Under the pieces are notes generated by a model that saw nothing but the letters and a program-made list of their open reading frames with translations, had not been told where the DNA came from and did no database searches. 27,850 bases of DNA from JANSWP01 sp041941305 (GTDB lineage Bacteria > Bacteroidota > Bacteroidia > Chitinophagales > Saprospiraceae), in assembly GCA_041941305.1 (NCBI GenBank), contig JBGTQJ010000090.1, positions 1-27,850 on the forward strand, in the 5' to 3' direction. This document shows positions 16,901 to 23,962 of this stretch, one piece after another. Position 1 is the stretch's first letter; the number at the start of each line of letters is the position of its first letter. The translations under genes and the position numbers were made by a program.

Positions 16901-17603
16901 CTCGAAAAGCATTTTTTTTCTCCAATTTTTCAAGACCAGGAATAAAAAAAGGAATTGCCTTTTTTTCACTTGTATCAATACGCAACAATTCACTATTGGT
17001 GCCAAACCAAAATTGTCCGTTCTTATCTTCTTTTACTTTATGAGAAAAGTAAATTTTTTGTTTTGGGTCTACGATCTCAATAGTTTCAAAATTTTCCTTT
17101 TGTGGGTCAAAGAGTGAGAGCCCCATAGATGTGGTCACCCATAATTTGCCATCTTGATTTTGTTTGACGGAATAAACCCTGTTGCGTTCTTTCAGTCCTT
17201 TTTTTATCAATTCAGGATGCGGATAGAAGCGCTTGGTCTTACCAGAACTGCGATCATATTTATTCAGGCCTTTTCCTGTTCCCAACCAGAGGTACTGCCC
17301 TCCAACATCTCCAGTTATTTCATAGATGGTGGGATGGGAAAGAGCAGTGCTGTCTAAAAAATTGTGGTAGATTATTTTAAAAGAATAGCCATCATAGCGG
17401 TAAAGTCCATTTTGGGTACCAAACCAAATAAAGCCTTTTGGATCTTCATATATTTTGTAAACTGAGTGATTTGGTGAGCCTGGCAAATGATCGATATGCT
17501 CAAACTTGAAATTTGAACTTTGAGTCAAACCACTGATTGTCAGTAATTTGAACAGAACTAACCAAATGTATTTCGCTTCGCTCACAGAATTTAAAGATAT
17601 CAA
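13992..17603 (-). CDS. Hybrid two-component sensor kinase with Reg_prop propeller sensor and receiver domain
   Basis: This 1203-residue membrane sensor is collinear with the kinase at 602-4192. After a signal-like N-terminus come Reg_prop repeats (for example GFIWFGTQNGLYRYDGYS and NIWIATSDGLTRY), a Y_Y_Y domain (about 710-780, YTNLSPKTYTFRV) and a transmembrane helix (about 789-806). HisKA follows with NISHEIRTPMN and His837. The ATPase has its N-box near 948-957, DTGVG at 986-990 and GGTGLGLS near 1015-1022. The receiver's Asp1127 is in LMDVKMPVMDG. No HTH output domain follows; an HPt gene comes 45 nt later. The longest frame starts with TTG at 17601-17603. GTG at 17583-17585 gives a shorter and equally good signal peptide; there is no suitable ATG. 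The stimulus is unknown; related propeller sensors often detect glycans. Confidence 0.93.
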   Translation of the reverse strand: MISLNSVSEAKYIWLVLFKLLTISGLTQSSNFKFEHIDHLPGSPNHSVYKIYEDPKGFIWFGTQNGLYRYDGYSFKIIYHNFLDSTALSHPTIYEITGDVGGQYLWLGTGKGLNKYDRSSGKTKRFYPHPELIKKGLKERNRVYSVKQNQDGKLWVTTSMGLSLFDPQKENFETIEIVDPKQKIYFSHKVKEDKNGQFWFGTNSELLRIDTSEKKAIPFFIPGLEKLEKKNAFRETFIDEKGNFWLSFNRDLLKWNPDSNTLSKITLPRHSQSRIYSMYKDNSERLWISFSRGNLIIYDMKSQSNQLFEYDPTHPNSLFEGGILSLWEDYSKNVWIGSGNGIWKVSPRDFEHILNEPELFKRPNDVRKLAEDSNNYIYTSAIDGIYRHSPDRREIVKLPYEIDGEPIYLGALHMFADTDNAIWVSLAHSRAIGVFKCVPGDTVFRHVELGEYFSKTGVWNIIQDKQKKDFLWLASSLGLVHLNKQTLKWKIFKPKDDLPDLPFNRLRNLAQEDSTALWTYYLGASAIGRFDLKAHSFEMFRPPPELAHTLGGELRTFQIDEEKNIWIATSDGLTRYNIPKRQFSFYTSKDGLPENNLQCVLPDRGGRLWLMGNRTISLFSLEEKVVKQFYVDHDLKLLNNVYFKNPNGTILVGGKNGFYRIDPTIMEQNQLPPKVALTDFKVADKSYEFGKPIEDLTQIQLSSRENGITFEFAALHFLEPENNQYKCQLVGFDPDWRDLGTERKVTYTNLSPKTYTFRVIASNCDGIWNEEGLSVDLIITPVMWQTNWFKALLALVLIAIVYALIRNRQHQTILKQEKELAEQSAQYKSQFLANISHEIRTPMNAIIGLSNLMNDTELTAKQQEYTGAIHQSSKNLLSIINDLLDHAKIESGKFTFNNKPFDLEVSINQLYNTLIFKAKEKGLVFGTKIDEDVPKQLVGDSVRLQQILLNLTGNALKFTEKGEVLVNVHKIEEQEGRVELLFTVSDTGVGIPKEKLEMIFESFKQADEEVFAKYGGTGLGLSIAKELVEQQGGALKIKSKVGKGTILEFNLPFEIAEISEPQKVTPIGSFDFEDLNILLVEDTYFNQMLALELLKNKIEGVQIDVADNGKIALEKLESNNYDLILMDVKMPVMDGFEATSAIRKMKNEKRKIPILALTANAVPEQLEKCKAVGMNDIVTKPINGDELFEKMSLILATDRASKG

Positions 17604-17899
17604 AGTTGAGCTGAAAGAGCTTATTCCAATATTTATCGACCTGAAAATTTAAATATATTGGTTCTGCGAATTATAAATAAAGTCCTTGTTTTGGTTACAG
17701 AACTTGATAGATTTTTGTCAAATCCGTAAACCATTGGAATTCAGAAGAAAAATTAACAGAAGCTCTTTTATTCACAGAGGGAAATAACGAAAATTCAGGG
17801 AATAATCAAAAAGCTTAGTTTTGGCAGGCTTCCCTTTTTGGGAAATTACGTTTTCAAGTTATGGAAATCCTTTTAGGTACAAACTTTCAGTCTACTAAT
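17604..17899. other. Non-coding region upstream of the second sensor kinase
   Basis: Together with the hairpin element it forms the 441-bp gap between the kinase start and the PorE-like stop. I see no gene here; the longest ATG-started frame noticed is 13 codons. A small hairpin, TTCCC-TTTTT-GGGAA, lies at 17830-17844. The kinase promoter must be here, but no clear TAnnTTTG box was found on the minus strand. Confidence 0.6.
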
Positions 17900-18027
17900 T
17901 AGACTTGTTACCCTTTAAAAAACACCTGTCTGAAAATATCTTTTTTTCGCTAATTTTCCTTTTTCCTTAAAAAATAGCGAAAAAACCTAAATCTCAGTCA
18001 AGCATTTCTCAAAGGGTAACAAGTCTA
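17900..18027 (-). repeat. 128-bp long-hairpin element downstream of the PorE-like gene
   Basis: Perfect 17-bp inverted arms (17900-17916 and 18011-18027; TAGACTTGTTACCCTTT) enclose a second inverted repeat (17942-17952 and 17975-17985; TTTTTTCGCTA). Between them, 17917-17935 pairs with 17992-18010. In that stretch six positions are A/C oppositions on the plus strand but G.U or U.G wobbles in the minus-strand RNA, with only one true mismatch (17929/17998). The transcript from the PorE-like gene, whose stop is 17 nt upstream, would therefore fold into a hairpin of about 50 bp. No U-tract follows, so it is not a canonical intrinsic terminator. Confidence 0.8.
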
Positions 18028-18044
18028 TTGAAAATAGAGAAAAA

Positions 18045-20141
18045 TCAGGGTGATTTTATCTCTTGAATTATCACTTCAAATTCTGTCCTTCGATTCTGTC
18101 TTCTCCCTTCCTCTGTTTCATTTGAATCTATTGGCATTGTCTCTCCAAAGCCTTTATAAGTCAAACGTTCAGCATCAATTGCATTTTGAATTAAAAAATC
18201 GTAGACGGCTTTTGCCCGATTATTGGAAAGTGTCAGATTATCTTCTTCAGAACCTACATTATCTGTATGACCATTGATCTGAATTTTCAATTCTGGGTTG
18301 TCATTAAGTAATTTTTTCAAACGGTTAAGTTCGCTTAATGATTCCTCTTTGAGAGCTGCAGAAGCAGTTTCAAAAAAGACATTCTTTAAAATTATAGGGG
18401 TCGATTTTTCAAGAGGCAATTCTTTGGATGGTTTAGAAGCCAGTGTAGGAATTGAAATTAATTTAATATCTAAATGATAAGGTTTAAGAAAACTTCCTGG
18501 TTCATTAAGGGCAAAATGTTCTGAATGAAACAAGTATTTCTCCTTGGATACATTCAGGGCATATTTTTTTCCTACAGGAAGTGTCACCAAAAACGCTCCA
18601 TTGCAATCCGTATTGGAAAAAGCATGGATATTCCCAGTCGCAAGGTCAATAAATTCAACAAAGGCATTTAAGGGTTCTGAGTTGTTGGCATCTTTTACAA
18701 TTGCTTTTACATAAGTTACAGGATGGGGACGAAGATGTTCTGGCAACACAAAACTGTAAATATCCATTTTCCCCTGAGCACCCTCATATTTTTCATGACT
18801 ACTGCTAAAAAAAGCGGTTTCCCCCTCTAAACTCACAAAAATGGGGCCTTCGGATGATTCAGTGTTAATGGGAAATCCCATATTCTTGGGCTTCGACCAT
18901 GCTCCATCTTCCTGTCTCCGACTTATAAAAATATCTTCAAATCCCAAGCCTTGATGTCCACTTGAAAGAAAATACAAAGTTTGTCCATCAGGGTGAATAA
19001 AGGGGGCCTTTTCATCTCCAGGTGTATTGATAACATTTCCCATATTTATCGGCATTTCCCAGCCTCCATCGGGCTTTCTTGTAGTAAACCAGATGTCTTT
19101 TTTTCCAACTCCGCCGGGTCTGCTACTTGAAAAATAAAGTGTTTTCCCATCAGGAGAAATTGCTGGTTGAGACTCCCATGCACCTGTAGATACTGGTTGA
19201 GGTAACAAATTTGGACTAGTCCATTGTCCACATTTTTGTTCCGCAATATATAAATCACAACTCCCCAAGCCTGATTTTCGATTACAAGCAGTATAAACCA
19301 TCAAATTGCCATCCTGGGAAATGGTATGGGCTGCTTCATCATAGTCTGTATTTAAATCTTCTATAGGTTCTCCTTTTTGCCAAACTCCATCTTCCAGAAA
19401 ACTTTGATAAAAATCTTCATGTCCATACCTTCTTCCTCCTATTAGCTTTGAATAAATTAATGTTTTACCATCTGCTGTCAATGCGGGCAGGTATTCATCA
19501 CCCTTCGTGTTAATATTGGGACCTAAATTCTTCGGAAGAAATTGGAAATCATTCCTGGTAGATTCAGACATGATGGTTGCAATTCCCAAATATTTTTGTG
19601 CACTTGCCAGCCTTCTCGATTTTTTTGGTTTCAGGTTGATATAGTTCTGAAAATGAAGCGCAGCTTCTTCATACTTTTTTTGTCTGTACTCCACTAAACC
19701 TAAATCGAAAAAAACTTCAATATCATAGGTTTTGGAAAGTTCCAATGCTTTTTCAAAACCGTTTTCTGCATTAACTAAGTTTCCCAATTGGGCTTGTGCA
19801 CCCGCCAAAAATATTTGTGCATCGATGAATTGGGGTTCTTGTCCAAGTGCTTTGCTGAAATATTTACTGGCTTGCTCAAAATGTTTTCCACCCATAAATT
19901 GCACTCCTGCGTCAAAGTTTTTTTTGACTTTCTCTGAAACTGTTTTTAGGGTTTTGAAGTCATTTTGGGAATTCCCTAAAAATGGAAGAATCAATAATAA
20001 AAGGAAGGCCAATATTGAGACATTCTGAACTTCAGAATTTGGAGCAATGTCTGAAATGATTTCTTTTTTTCCCTGGGATTGAGTACTGATCATAAACCTG
20101 TTCAATTTTAAATACTTAATGAGAACGGCAAAAATGGCCAC
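18045..20141 (-). CDS. PorE-like OmpA-family protein (TPR, PD40 propeller, regulatory-like domain, OmpA)
   Basis: This is an envelope protein with the domain order of PorE, the T9SS component that ties the secretion machinery to peptidoglycan. The longest frame (698 residues) starts at GTG. The ATG at 20091-20093 (residue 17) is the likelier start, giving 682 residues. A hydrophobic signal (AFLLLLILPFLGNSQ, about 45-59) is followed by TPR repeats (about 75-185). Five PD40-type propeller blades come next (for example AISPDGKTLYFSSSRPGG and FIHPDGQTLYFLSS). A carboxypeptidase-regulatory-like beta-sandwich (about 475-555) and an OmpA domain end the protein; the OmpA part carries the peptidoglycan-binding pattern NGHTDNVGS...LSNNRAKAV...RRTE. 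It lies downstream of a T9SS-cargo operon but is separated from it by a terminator. Many Bacteroidota carry several such paralogues, so the T9SS role is probable, not proven. Confidence 0.88.
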   Translation of the reverse strand: MAIFAVLIKYLKLNRFMISTQSQGKKEIISDIAPNSEVQNVSILAFLLLLILPFLGNSQNDFKTLKTVSEKVKKNFDAGVQFMGGKHFEQASKYFSKALGQEPQFIDAQIFLAGAQAQLGNLVNAENGFEKALELSKTYDIEVFFDLGLVEYRQKKYEEAALHFQNYINLKPKKSRRLASAQKYLGIATIMSESTRNDFQFLPKNLGPNINTKGDEYLPALTADGKTLIYSKLIGGRRYGHEDFYQSFLEDGVWQKGEPIEDLNTDYDEAAHTISQDGNLMVYTACNRKSGLGSCDLYIAEQKCGQWTSPNLLPQPVSTGAWESQPAISPDGKTLYFSSSRPGGVGKKDIWFTTRKPDGGWEMPINMGNVINTPGDEKAPFIHPDGQTLYFLSSGHQGLGFEDIFISRRQEDGAWSKPKNMGFPINTESSEGPIFVSLEGETAFFSSSHEKYEGAQGKMDIYSFVLPEHLRPHPVTYVKAIVKDANNSEPLNAFVEFIDLATGNIHAFSNTDCNGAFLVTLPVGKKYALNVSKEKYLFHSEHFALNEPGSFLKPYHLDIKLISIPTLASKPSKELPLEKSTPIILKNVFFETASAALKEESLSELNRLKKLLNDNPELKIQINGHTDNVGSEEDNLTLSNNRAKAVYDFLIQNAIDAERLTYKGFGETMPIDSNETEEGRRQNRRTEFEVIIQEIKSP

Positions 20142-20176
20142 AAGTTGTGGTTAATTATACTCATTGTTACACAATT

Positions 20177-20209
20177 AAAAAAAGGAGGCAACAAAAGTTA
20201 CCCCCTTTT
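20177..20209 (-). terminator. Intrinsic terminator of the DUF1800-DUF1501-PA14 operon
   Basis: On the minus strand a stem AAAAGGGGGTAAC / GTTGCCTCCTTTT with a TTTT loop is followed by a run of seven T, partly shared with the stem. The two imperfect pairs on the plus strand (20089-type A/C oppositions, at 20086/20203-like and 20089/20200 positions of the stem) become G.U wobbles in the RNA. It lies 35 bp after the stop of the gene at 20244-21395 and before the PorE-like gene. Confidence 0.85.
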
Positions 20210-20243
20210 AAGGCTTCAAAAACCTCATATTTGTAGATTGCTA

Positions 20244-21395
20244 TTATTTTATTTTGGAGATTTCGGCTTTCAATTTCTTGTTCTCCTCTTCCAATTTATT
20301 CAGTCTTTCGTTCATTTGCAATATGTACAAAGTCAACTCTTCAATTTTCTCCATTTGTTTATGGCTCAAGTCCCCTAAGCCAATTCCATTTTGGTCAATA
20401 TCCTTTCCTGTACGGACATTGGGAAGGTGTTTATTTTTTTCAATAAAGATTTTCAGCTGATCTAAAGGCATTAATTGATAATCTTTTTCGAAGACGTAGT
20501 CAGGGAAGGGGTTTAAAGTGACTTCTACTTCCCGAGCATAGGCTTTTCCGTTACCGTTGATTTGGAATTGAGTCGTCCCAGCTGCTTCGATAATGAGTGC
20601 TTTGGAGCTGTTGCCTTCTACTTCGAGTTTTAAGGCAGATGTAGTATCGGTATTGACGGTTTGGTTGATGACCATGCCGTTGAGACCGGTGCTGTCGTTT
20701 TTGACGTATAGGCGGCCATTGTCTGTGGTATCGCCAACGGTTACGTTTCCTGTGTTGTAGTAGATGTTGTCTCCACTAGCAGTCCAGACTCCTCCTCCAC
20801 CATTATTGTTTCCGCCACCGCCATTACCATTTCCATTACCTGCACCGCCACCTGGAATGTCAAAAGAGGCTTGACCATTAGAAATTGCAGCATTTGAAGT
20901 GTATAAAGAAACATCTACAATTAAATCCGTTGTTGAAGGTACCGTAGATGTATAAAAAACAATACTGTTTCTCTTGTAGGTGATGGTAGTGCCTATTCTC
21001 TCAATTTCAAAAACGTCATTTGCTGAATAATTTCCAAAATCACCTCTATGAATTCCGTTTTCGAATACTCTTATATCACCCAAATCTCTTAGGTTTATTG
21101 CATATGCAATGGTTGTGTAGTTAGCATCTGCATTTGAATCTGATAATCCAAACATCCTCTTCTCATTTGTAACTAATGCTACATAGTTCGCCCAACCATC
21201 AACTCCAGCGGTCAGAACATTACTGGATGCTCCTCCTGAATTACCCCAACCTATAGTTGTGTTCTTTGTAAGCGTAGAGCCAGTTGCATTTGCACCGACA
21301 ATATCTGTCCATACTATGTTATAGGGTTGTGCATAAACACCAGACTCCCAACCCAAACCAAAAACGACTAATGCTATAATAATTATATTTTTCAT
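20244..21395 (-). CDS. Modular secreted protein with Gly/Asn linker and coiled-coil C-terminus
   Basis: This 383-residue protein has a signal peptide (hydrophobic core IIIIALVVFGLGW, cleavage after about YAQ-23). Residues 25-180 form a beta-rich jelly-roll-like domain (WANYVALVTNEKRMFGLSD, GDIRVFENGIHRGDFGNY). I associate it with surface or carbohydrate-binding modules, but it is unnamed here. A Gly/Asn linker covers 181-202. A beta-helical segment with repeated short strands (GRLYVKNDSTGLNGMVIN) follows. The C-terminal block, DYVFEKDYQLMPLDQLKIFI then NKHLPNVRTGKDI, leads into a heptad coiled coil (about 345-383). This block is very common at the ends of Bacteroidota tail-fibre-like surface proteins. 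It lies 57 bp after the PA14/T9SS-tail gene and is the last gene of the operon. It has no T9SS tail. Confidence 0.85.
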   Translation of the reverse strand: MKNIIIIALVVFGLGWESGVYAQPYNIVWTDIVGANATGSTLTKNTTIGWGNSGGASSNVLTAGVDGWANYVALVTNEKRMFGLSDSNADANYTTIAYAINLRDLGDIRVFENGIHRGDFGNYSANDVFEIERIGTTITYKRNSIVFYTSTVPSTTDLIVDVSLYTSNAAISNGQASFDIPGGGAGNGNGNGGGGNNNGGGGVWTASGDNIYYNTGNVTVGDTTDNGRLYVKNDSTGLNGMVINQTVNTDTTSALKLEVEGNSSKALIIEAAGTTQFQINGNGKAYAREVEVTLNPFPDYVFEKDYQLMPLDQLKIFIEKNKHLPNVRTGKDIDQNGIGLGDLSHKQMEKIEELTLYILQMNERLNKLEEENKKLKAEISKIK

Positions 21396-21452
21396 TTTCT
21401 AAAGATTTAAATTTTATGAATAGTTAATGTGTGTTATTTAAAAAGTTATAGT

Positions 21453-23909
21453 TTAATCTACAATTACCAACCTCTCCGTCACCACCTCCCCATTCGTCTG
21501 AAGCGTCACAAAATAAACCCCTCCAGGCAATTGATGACCAGGAAACTGCTTTGAATATCTCCCTTTTTCAGTTTGATTGCCATTTAAAATCCAGGTCACC
21601 AACTGACCAGAACTTGTAAAGATGCCTAAGCGAACTTTTCCAGATTCAGGGACTACATAATCAAATGAAGTCCAGGTTCTTGTTGGGTTAGGAGCAATCC
21701 GAAGAGAGGCTTTGTTCATGTTTACCACTTCTGGTTGCTCTGCCAAATCTTCAAATTTGGTGGTTGTATCATCATCCTCGGGTCGGGGAGAATTACAGGG
21801 AATTATCGCCGCCAAAAATGAACTACCTCGCTGAGAATGAAATCCTGGCATCAAAGTTACTGTTTCTCCTGCTATAAATTGTACTGCTGCATTTGTATAT
21901 ATCCTTGAAGCAGACATAATGGTCGCTGTTATTTCAAATGTCGATGTAGGATGTGGATCCAAACTAATCGTGGTATCCTGAGCCAGGCATGCATTGGATA
22001 CTTGTGTACCAGCACAATTACAATTGGCGTCGTAAATGTCATTCACGGTCATTACATCTCCATCATCACAAGCAGAACCGACACTTGGACAATCATAAGC
22101 AGACCAGGTGATTTCACTGATTCCCATACACGGACTCGCATCAAAGTTGTCAATACCTGTAATTAAAACATGTTGAGCAACGATTCCTGAAAACGCATTG
22201 AGCAATTCCCCATCATAATTGATACTTCCATCTGCCTGTTCCAAATTGAAAGTACCTAATTCCGTCCAATTAACCCCATCTACAGAATAATCAATAACAA
22301 TCGTGTTGAAACCCTGGGAAGTTGCTCCGTCTACATTGTAGTTCCAGATTTTTGCATTATCCAGCTTATACAGTGCTCCAAAATTATAGTGAATCCAATG
22401 GCTCAACCCTCTGGCAGGATTTGGGCTCACTGACGGTTGGCATGATAACCAGGATTCTTGAGCATCCGTCGTATGATTTTCTGAATAACCACAATCGTCA
22501 TAAGGGGTAAAACCCAATTGATTTGAACATGCCTCATCATCACAGGGAGTCCCTACACAGTTGCAATTTCCATCATACTGATCATTGAATGTCTGAGAAT
22601 CTCCATCATCACAAGGCAATCCTGCAGGTACACAAGCAATTTCGCAAGCATATTGATATAAAAATGAACCATCAATTATATGCCATGAAGTATCCGAAGC
22701 AAAGGGCGTTTTCCAGAAAACTCTGAAGTGATCGTCACCATAATGCTCTTTGTGCAATAATTCTATGGAATAAAATGTGCCAGCATTCAGTGCTTGCGGT
22801 CCTGAGATTTGACTAGCTTCCTCATAAAAGTCAAACTTTTCAGTATCATAGACCAAATTAGCAATCATATCTCCTTCTGAAGGCGTTTGGGCGGTACTTA
22901 AGTAAAATTCCGTTTCATTGTTTCCTGTTATTGCAAAATTGTAATTACCGGTAACTGGAATATATAAATACCCCCGAAGTCTTGTACCATAAATACTTTC
23001 AGTTTCTGAAGGTCCTTGCAATCTTGTAATCGCTTCTGCTCTCGTGGGGGATAAAGGATAACTCGCATGATTTTCCAGATCTACTACATTGTCTCCATTT
23101 ATACCATCCCAATACAAAGCAGTCAATCCTCCTCTATCTCCAATACAGGCAAACGGGATGGTTGCAGGTGTCCCCCAACAATTGCAAGCCCCATCTTGCT
23201 GATCCTGAATAGTAGTAGGATCTCCATCGTCACAGGCAGTTCCGGCAGGAGGACATGAAGGTCCACATAAATACTCATAAATATGGATCCCGTGAACCAA
23301 TTCCCATTCAGTCTGATTTAGAGTGGAAGGCATTTTCCAATATACCTGAACGTGGTCACCGCCACCACCCTCTTGTTGAAATACCTCAAAATAATAATAC
23401 TCATCTTGTACTAGATTAAGGGTATCTGAGGTTTGTTCAGGGTATTTTGTGTGATCATCTATCCAGGAATAACCAGGAACCCAAGCAGTGGTATCACTAA
23501 TATTTGAAGGAAAAGTATCCGTACTTATATAAAATTCACAATAATCATCTCCTGTGATATTAAAAACATACTGTCCAGTTTCCGGAGCTCTGATAAACCC
23601 GCGAATTACGGATGCATAATAATTCTCATAATTGTAGGTGGATTGTAAAGTACTTGTATATTCAATGTAATCCGGGCTCTGAGGATAGTGCGGTTCGTAA
23701 TGAATGAAGTCATCATACTTAGAAGTTGGATTCTTAAAAATATGCCTGATGACAGTTCCTGAAGATCCAATACAGCTGGGAGGAGGAGGTGGAGTGACTA
23801 CCACTTTTTCCTCGTTCGGATTGGTATTATCTGAATTAGCAACCAGGCTCACAGACAATAAACTTGCCGTCAAAAAGCAAAATATTATTTGGTATAAATA
23901 TTTATGCAT
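21453..23909 (-). CDS. Surface protein with two PA14 domains, Asp/Cys repeats and T9SS sorting tail
   Basis: This 818-residue protein is predicted to cross the outer membrane by T9SS. A signal peptide (about 1-25) precedes a Pro run and the first PA14-like domain (about 46-215). The second is at about 254-422; both contain the TGxYxFxITGdd signature and a GDDHFRVFWK-type end. An F5/8-type-C-like discoidin domain fits 465-605 (WIHYNFGALYKLDNAKIW). Three Cys-rich repeats of the form CDDGDxxTxxDxxDxxCxCxG fall at about 226-245, 433-452 and 614-633, after each domain. They look like calcium-binding linkers. Residues 640-705 form a small beta region, and 736-818 is the Por-type sorting domain (LRIAPNPT, ending GGVYFVTLQTNGEVVTERLVIVD in part). 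It probably binds glycans or another surface partner. It lies 53 bp after the DUF1501 gene. Confidence 0.92.
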   Translation of the reverse strand: MHKYLYQIIFCFLTASLLSVSLVANSDNTNPNEEKVVVTPPPPPSCIGSSGTVIRHIFKNPTSKYDDFIHYEPHYPQSPDYIEYTSTLQSTYNYENYYASVIRGFIRAPETGQYVFNITGDDYCEFYISTDTFPSNISDTTAWVPGYSWIDDHTKYPEQTSDTLNLVQDEYYYFEVFQQEGGGGDHVQVYWKMPSTLNQTEWELVHGIHIYEYLCGPSCPPAGTACDDGDPTTIQDQQDGACNCWGTPATIPFACIGDRGGLTALYWDGINGDNVVDLENHASYPLSPTRAEAITRLQGPSETESIYGTRLRGYLYIPVTGNYNFAITGNNETEFYLSTAQTPSEGDMIANLVYDTEKFDFYEEASQISGPQALNAGTFYSIELLHKEHYGDDHFRVFWKTPFASDTSWHIIDGSFLYQYACEIACVPAGLPCDDGDSQTFNDQYDGNCNCVGTPCDDEACSNQLGFTPYDDCGYSENHTTDAQESWLSCQPSVSPNPARGLSHWIHYNFGALYKLDNAKIWNYNVDGATSQGFNTIVIDYSVDGVNWTELGTFNLEQADGSINYDGELLNAFSGIVAQHVLITGIDNFDASPCMGISEITWSAYDCPSVGSACDDGDVMTVNDIYDANCNCAGTQVSNACLAQDTTISLDPHPTSTFEITATIMSASRIYTNAAVQFIAGETVTLMPGFHSQRGSSFLAAIIPCNSPRPEDDDTTTKFEDLAEQPEVVNMNKASLRIAPNPTRTWTSFDYVVPESGKVRLGIFTSSGQLVTWILNGNQTEKGRYSKQFPGHQLPGGVYFVTLQTNGEVVTERLVIVD

Positions 23910-23962
23910 GAGTTAATGAAGTTTGAGTCAATGAATTAATTTTTGAAAAAATCATCCTTCGT

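Noticed and set aside
17830..17844. Small hairpin TTCCC-TTTTT-GGGAA as a terminator or operator
   Set aside because: The stem is only 5 bp and there is no U-tract on either strand; it is too weak to call as a separate regulatory feature.
17900..18027. Integron attC site or intrinsic terminator
   Set aside because: The GTTACCC/GGGTAAC arms do not fit the GTTRRRY/RYYYAAC core sites and no cassette or integrase is near. No U-tract follows the hairpin, so a standard terminator does not fit either.
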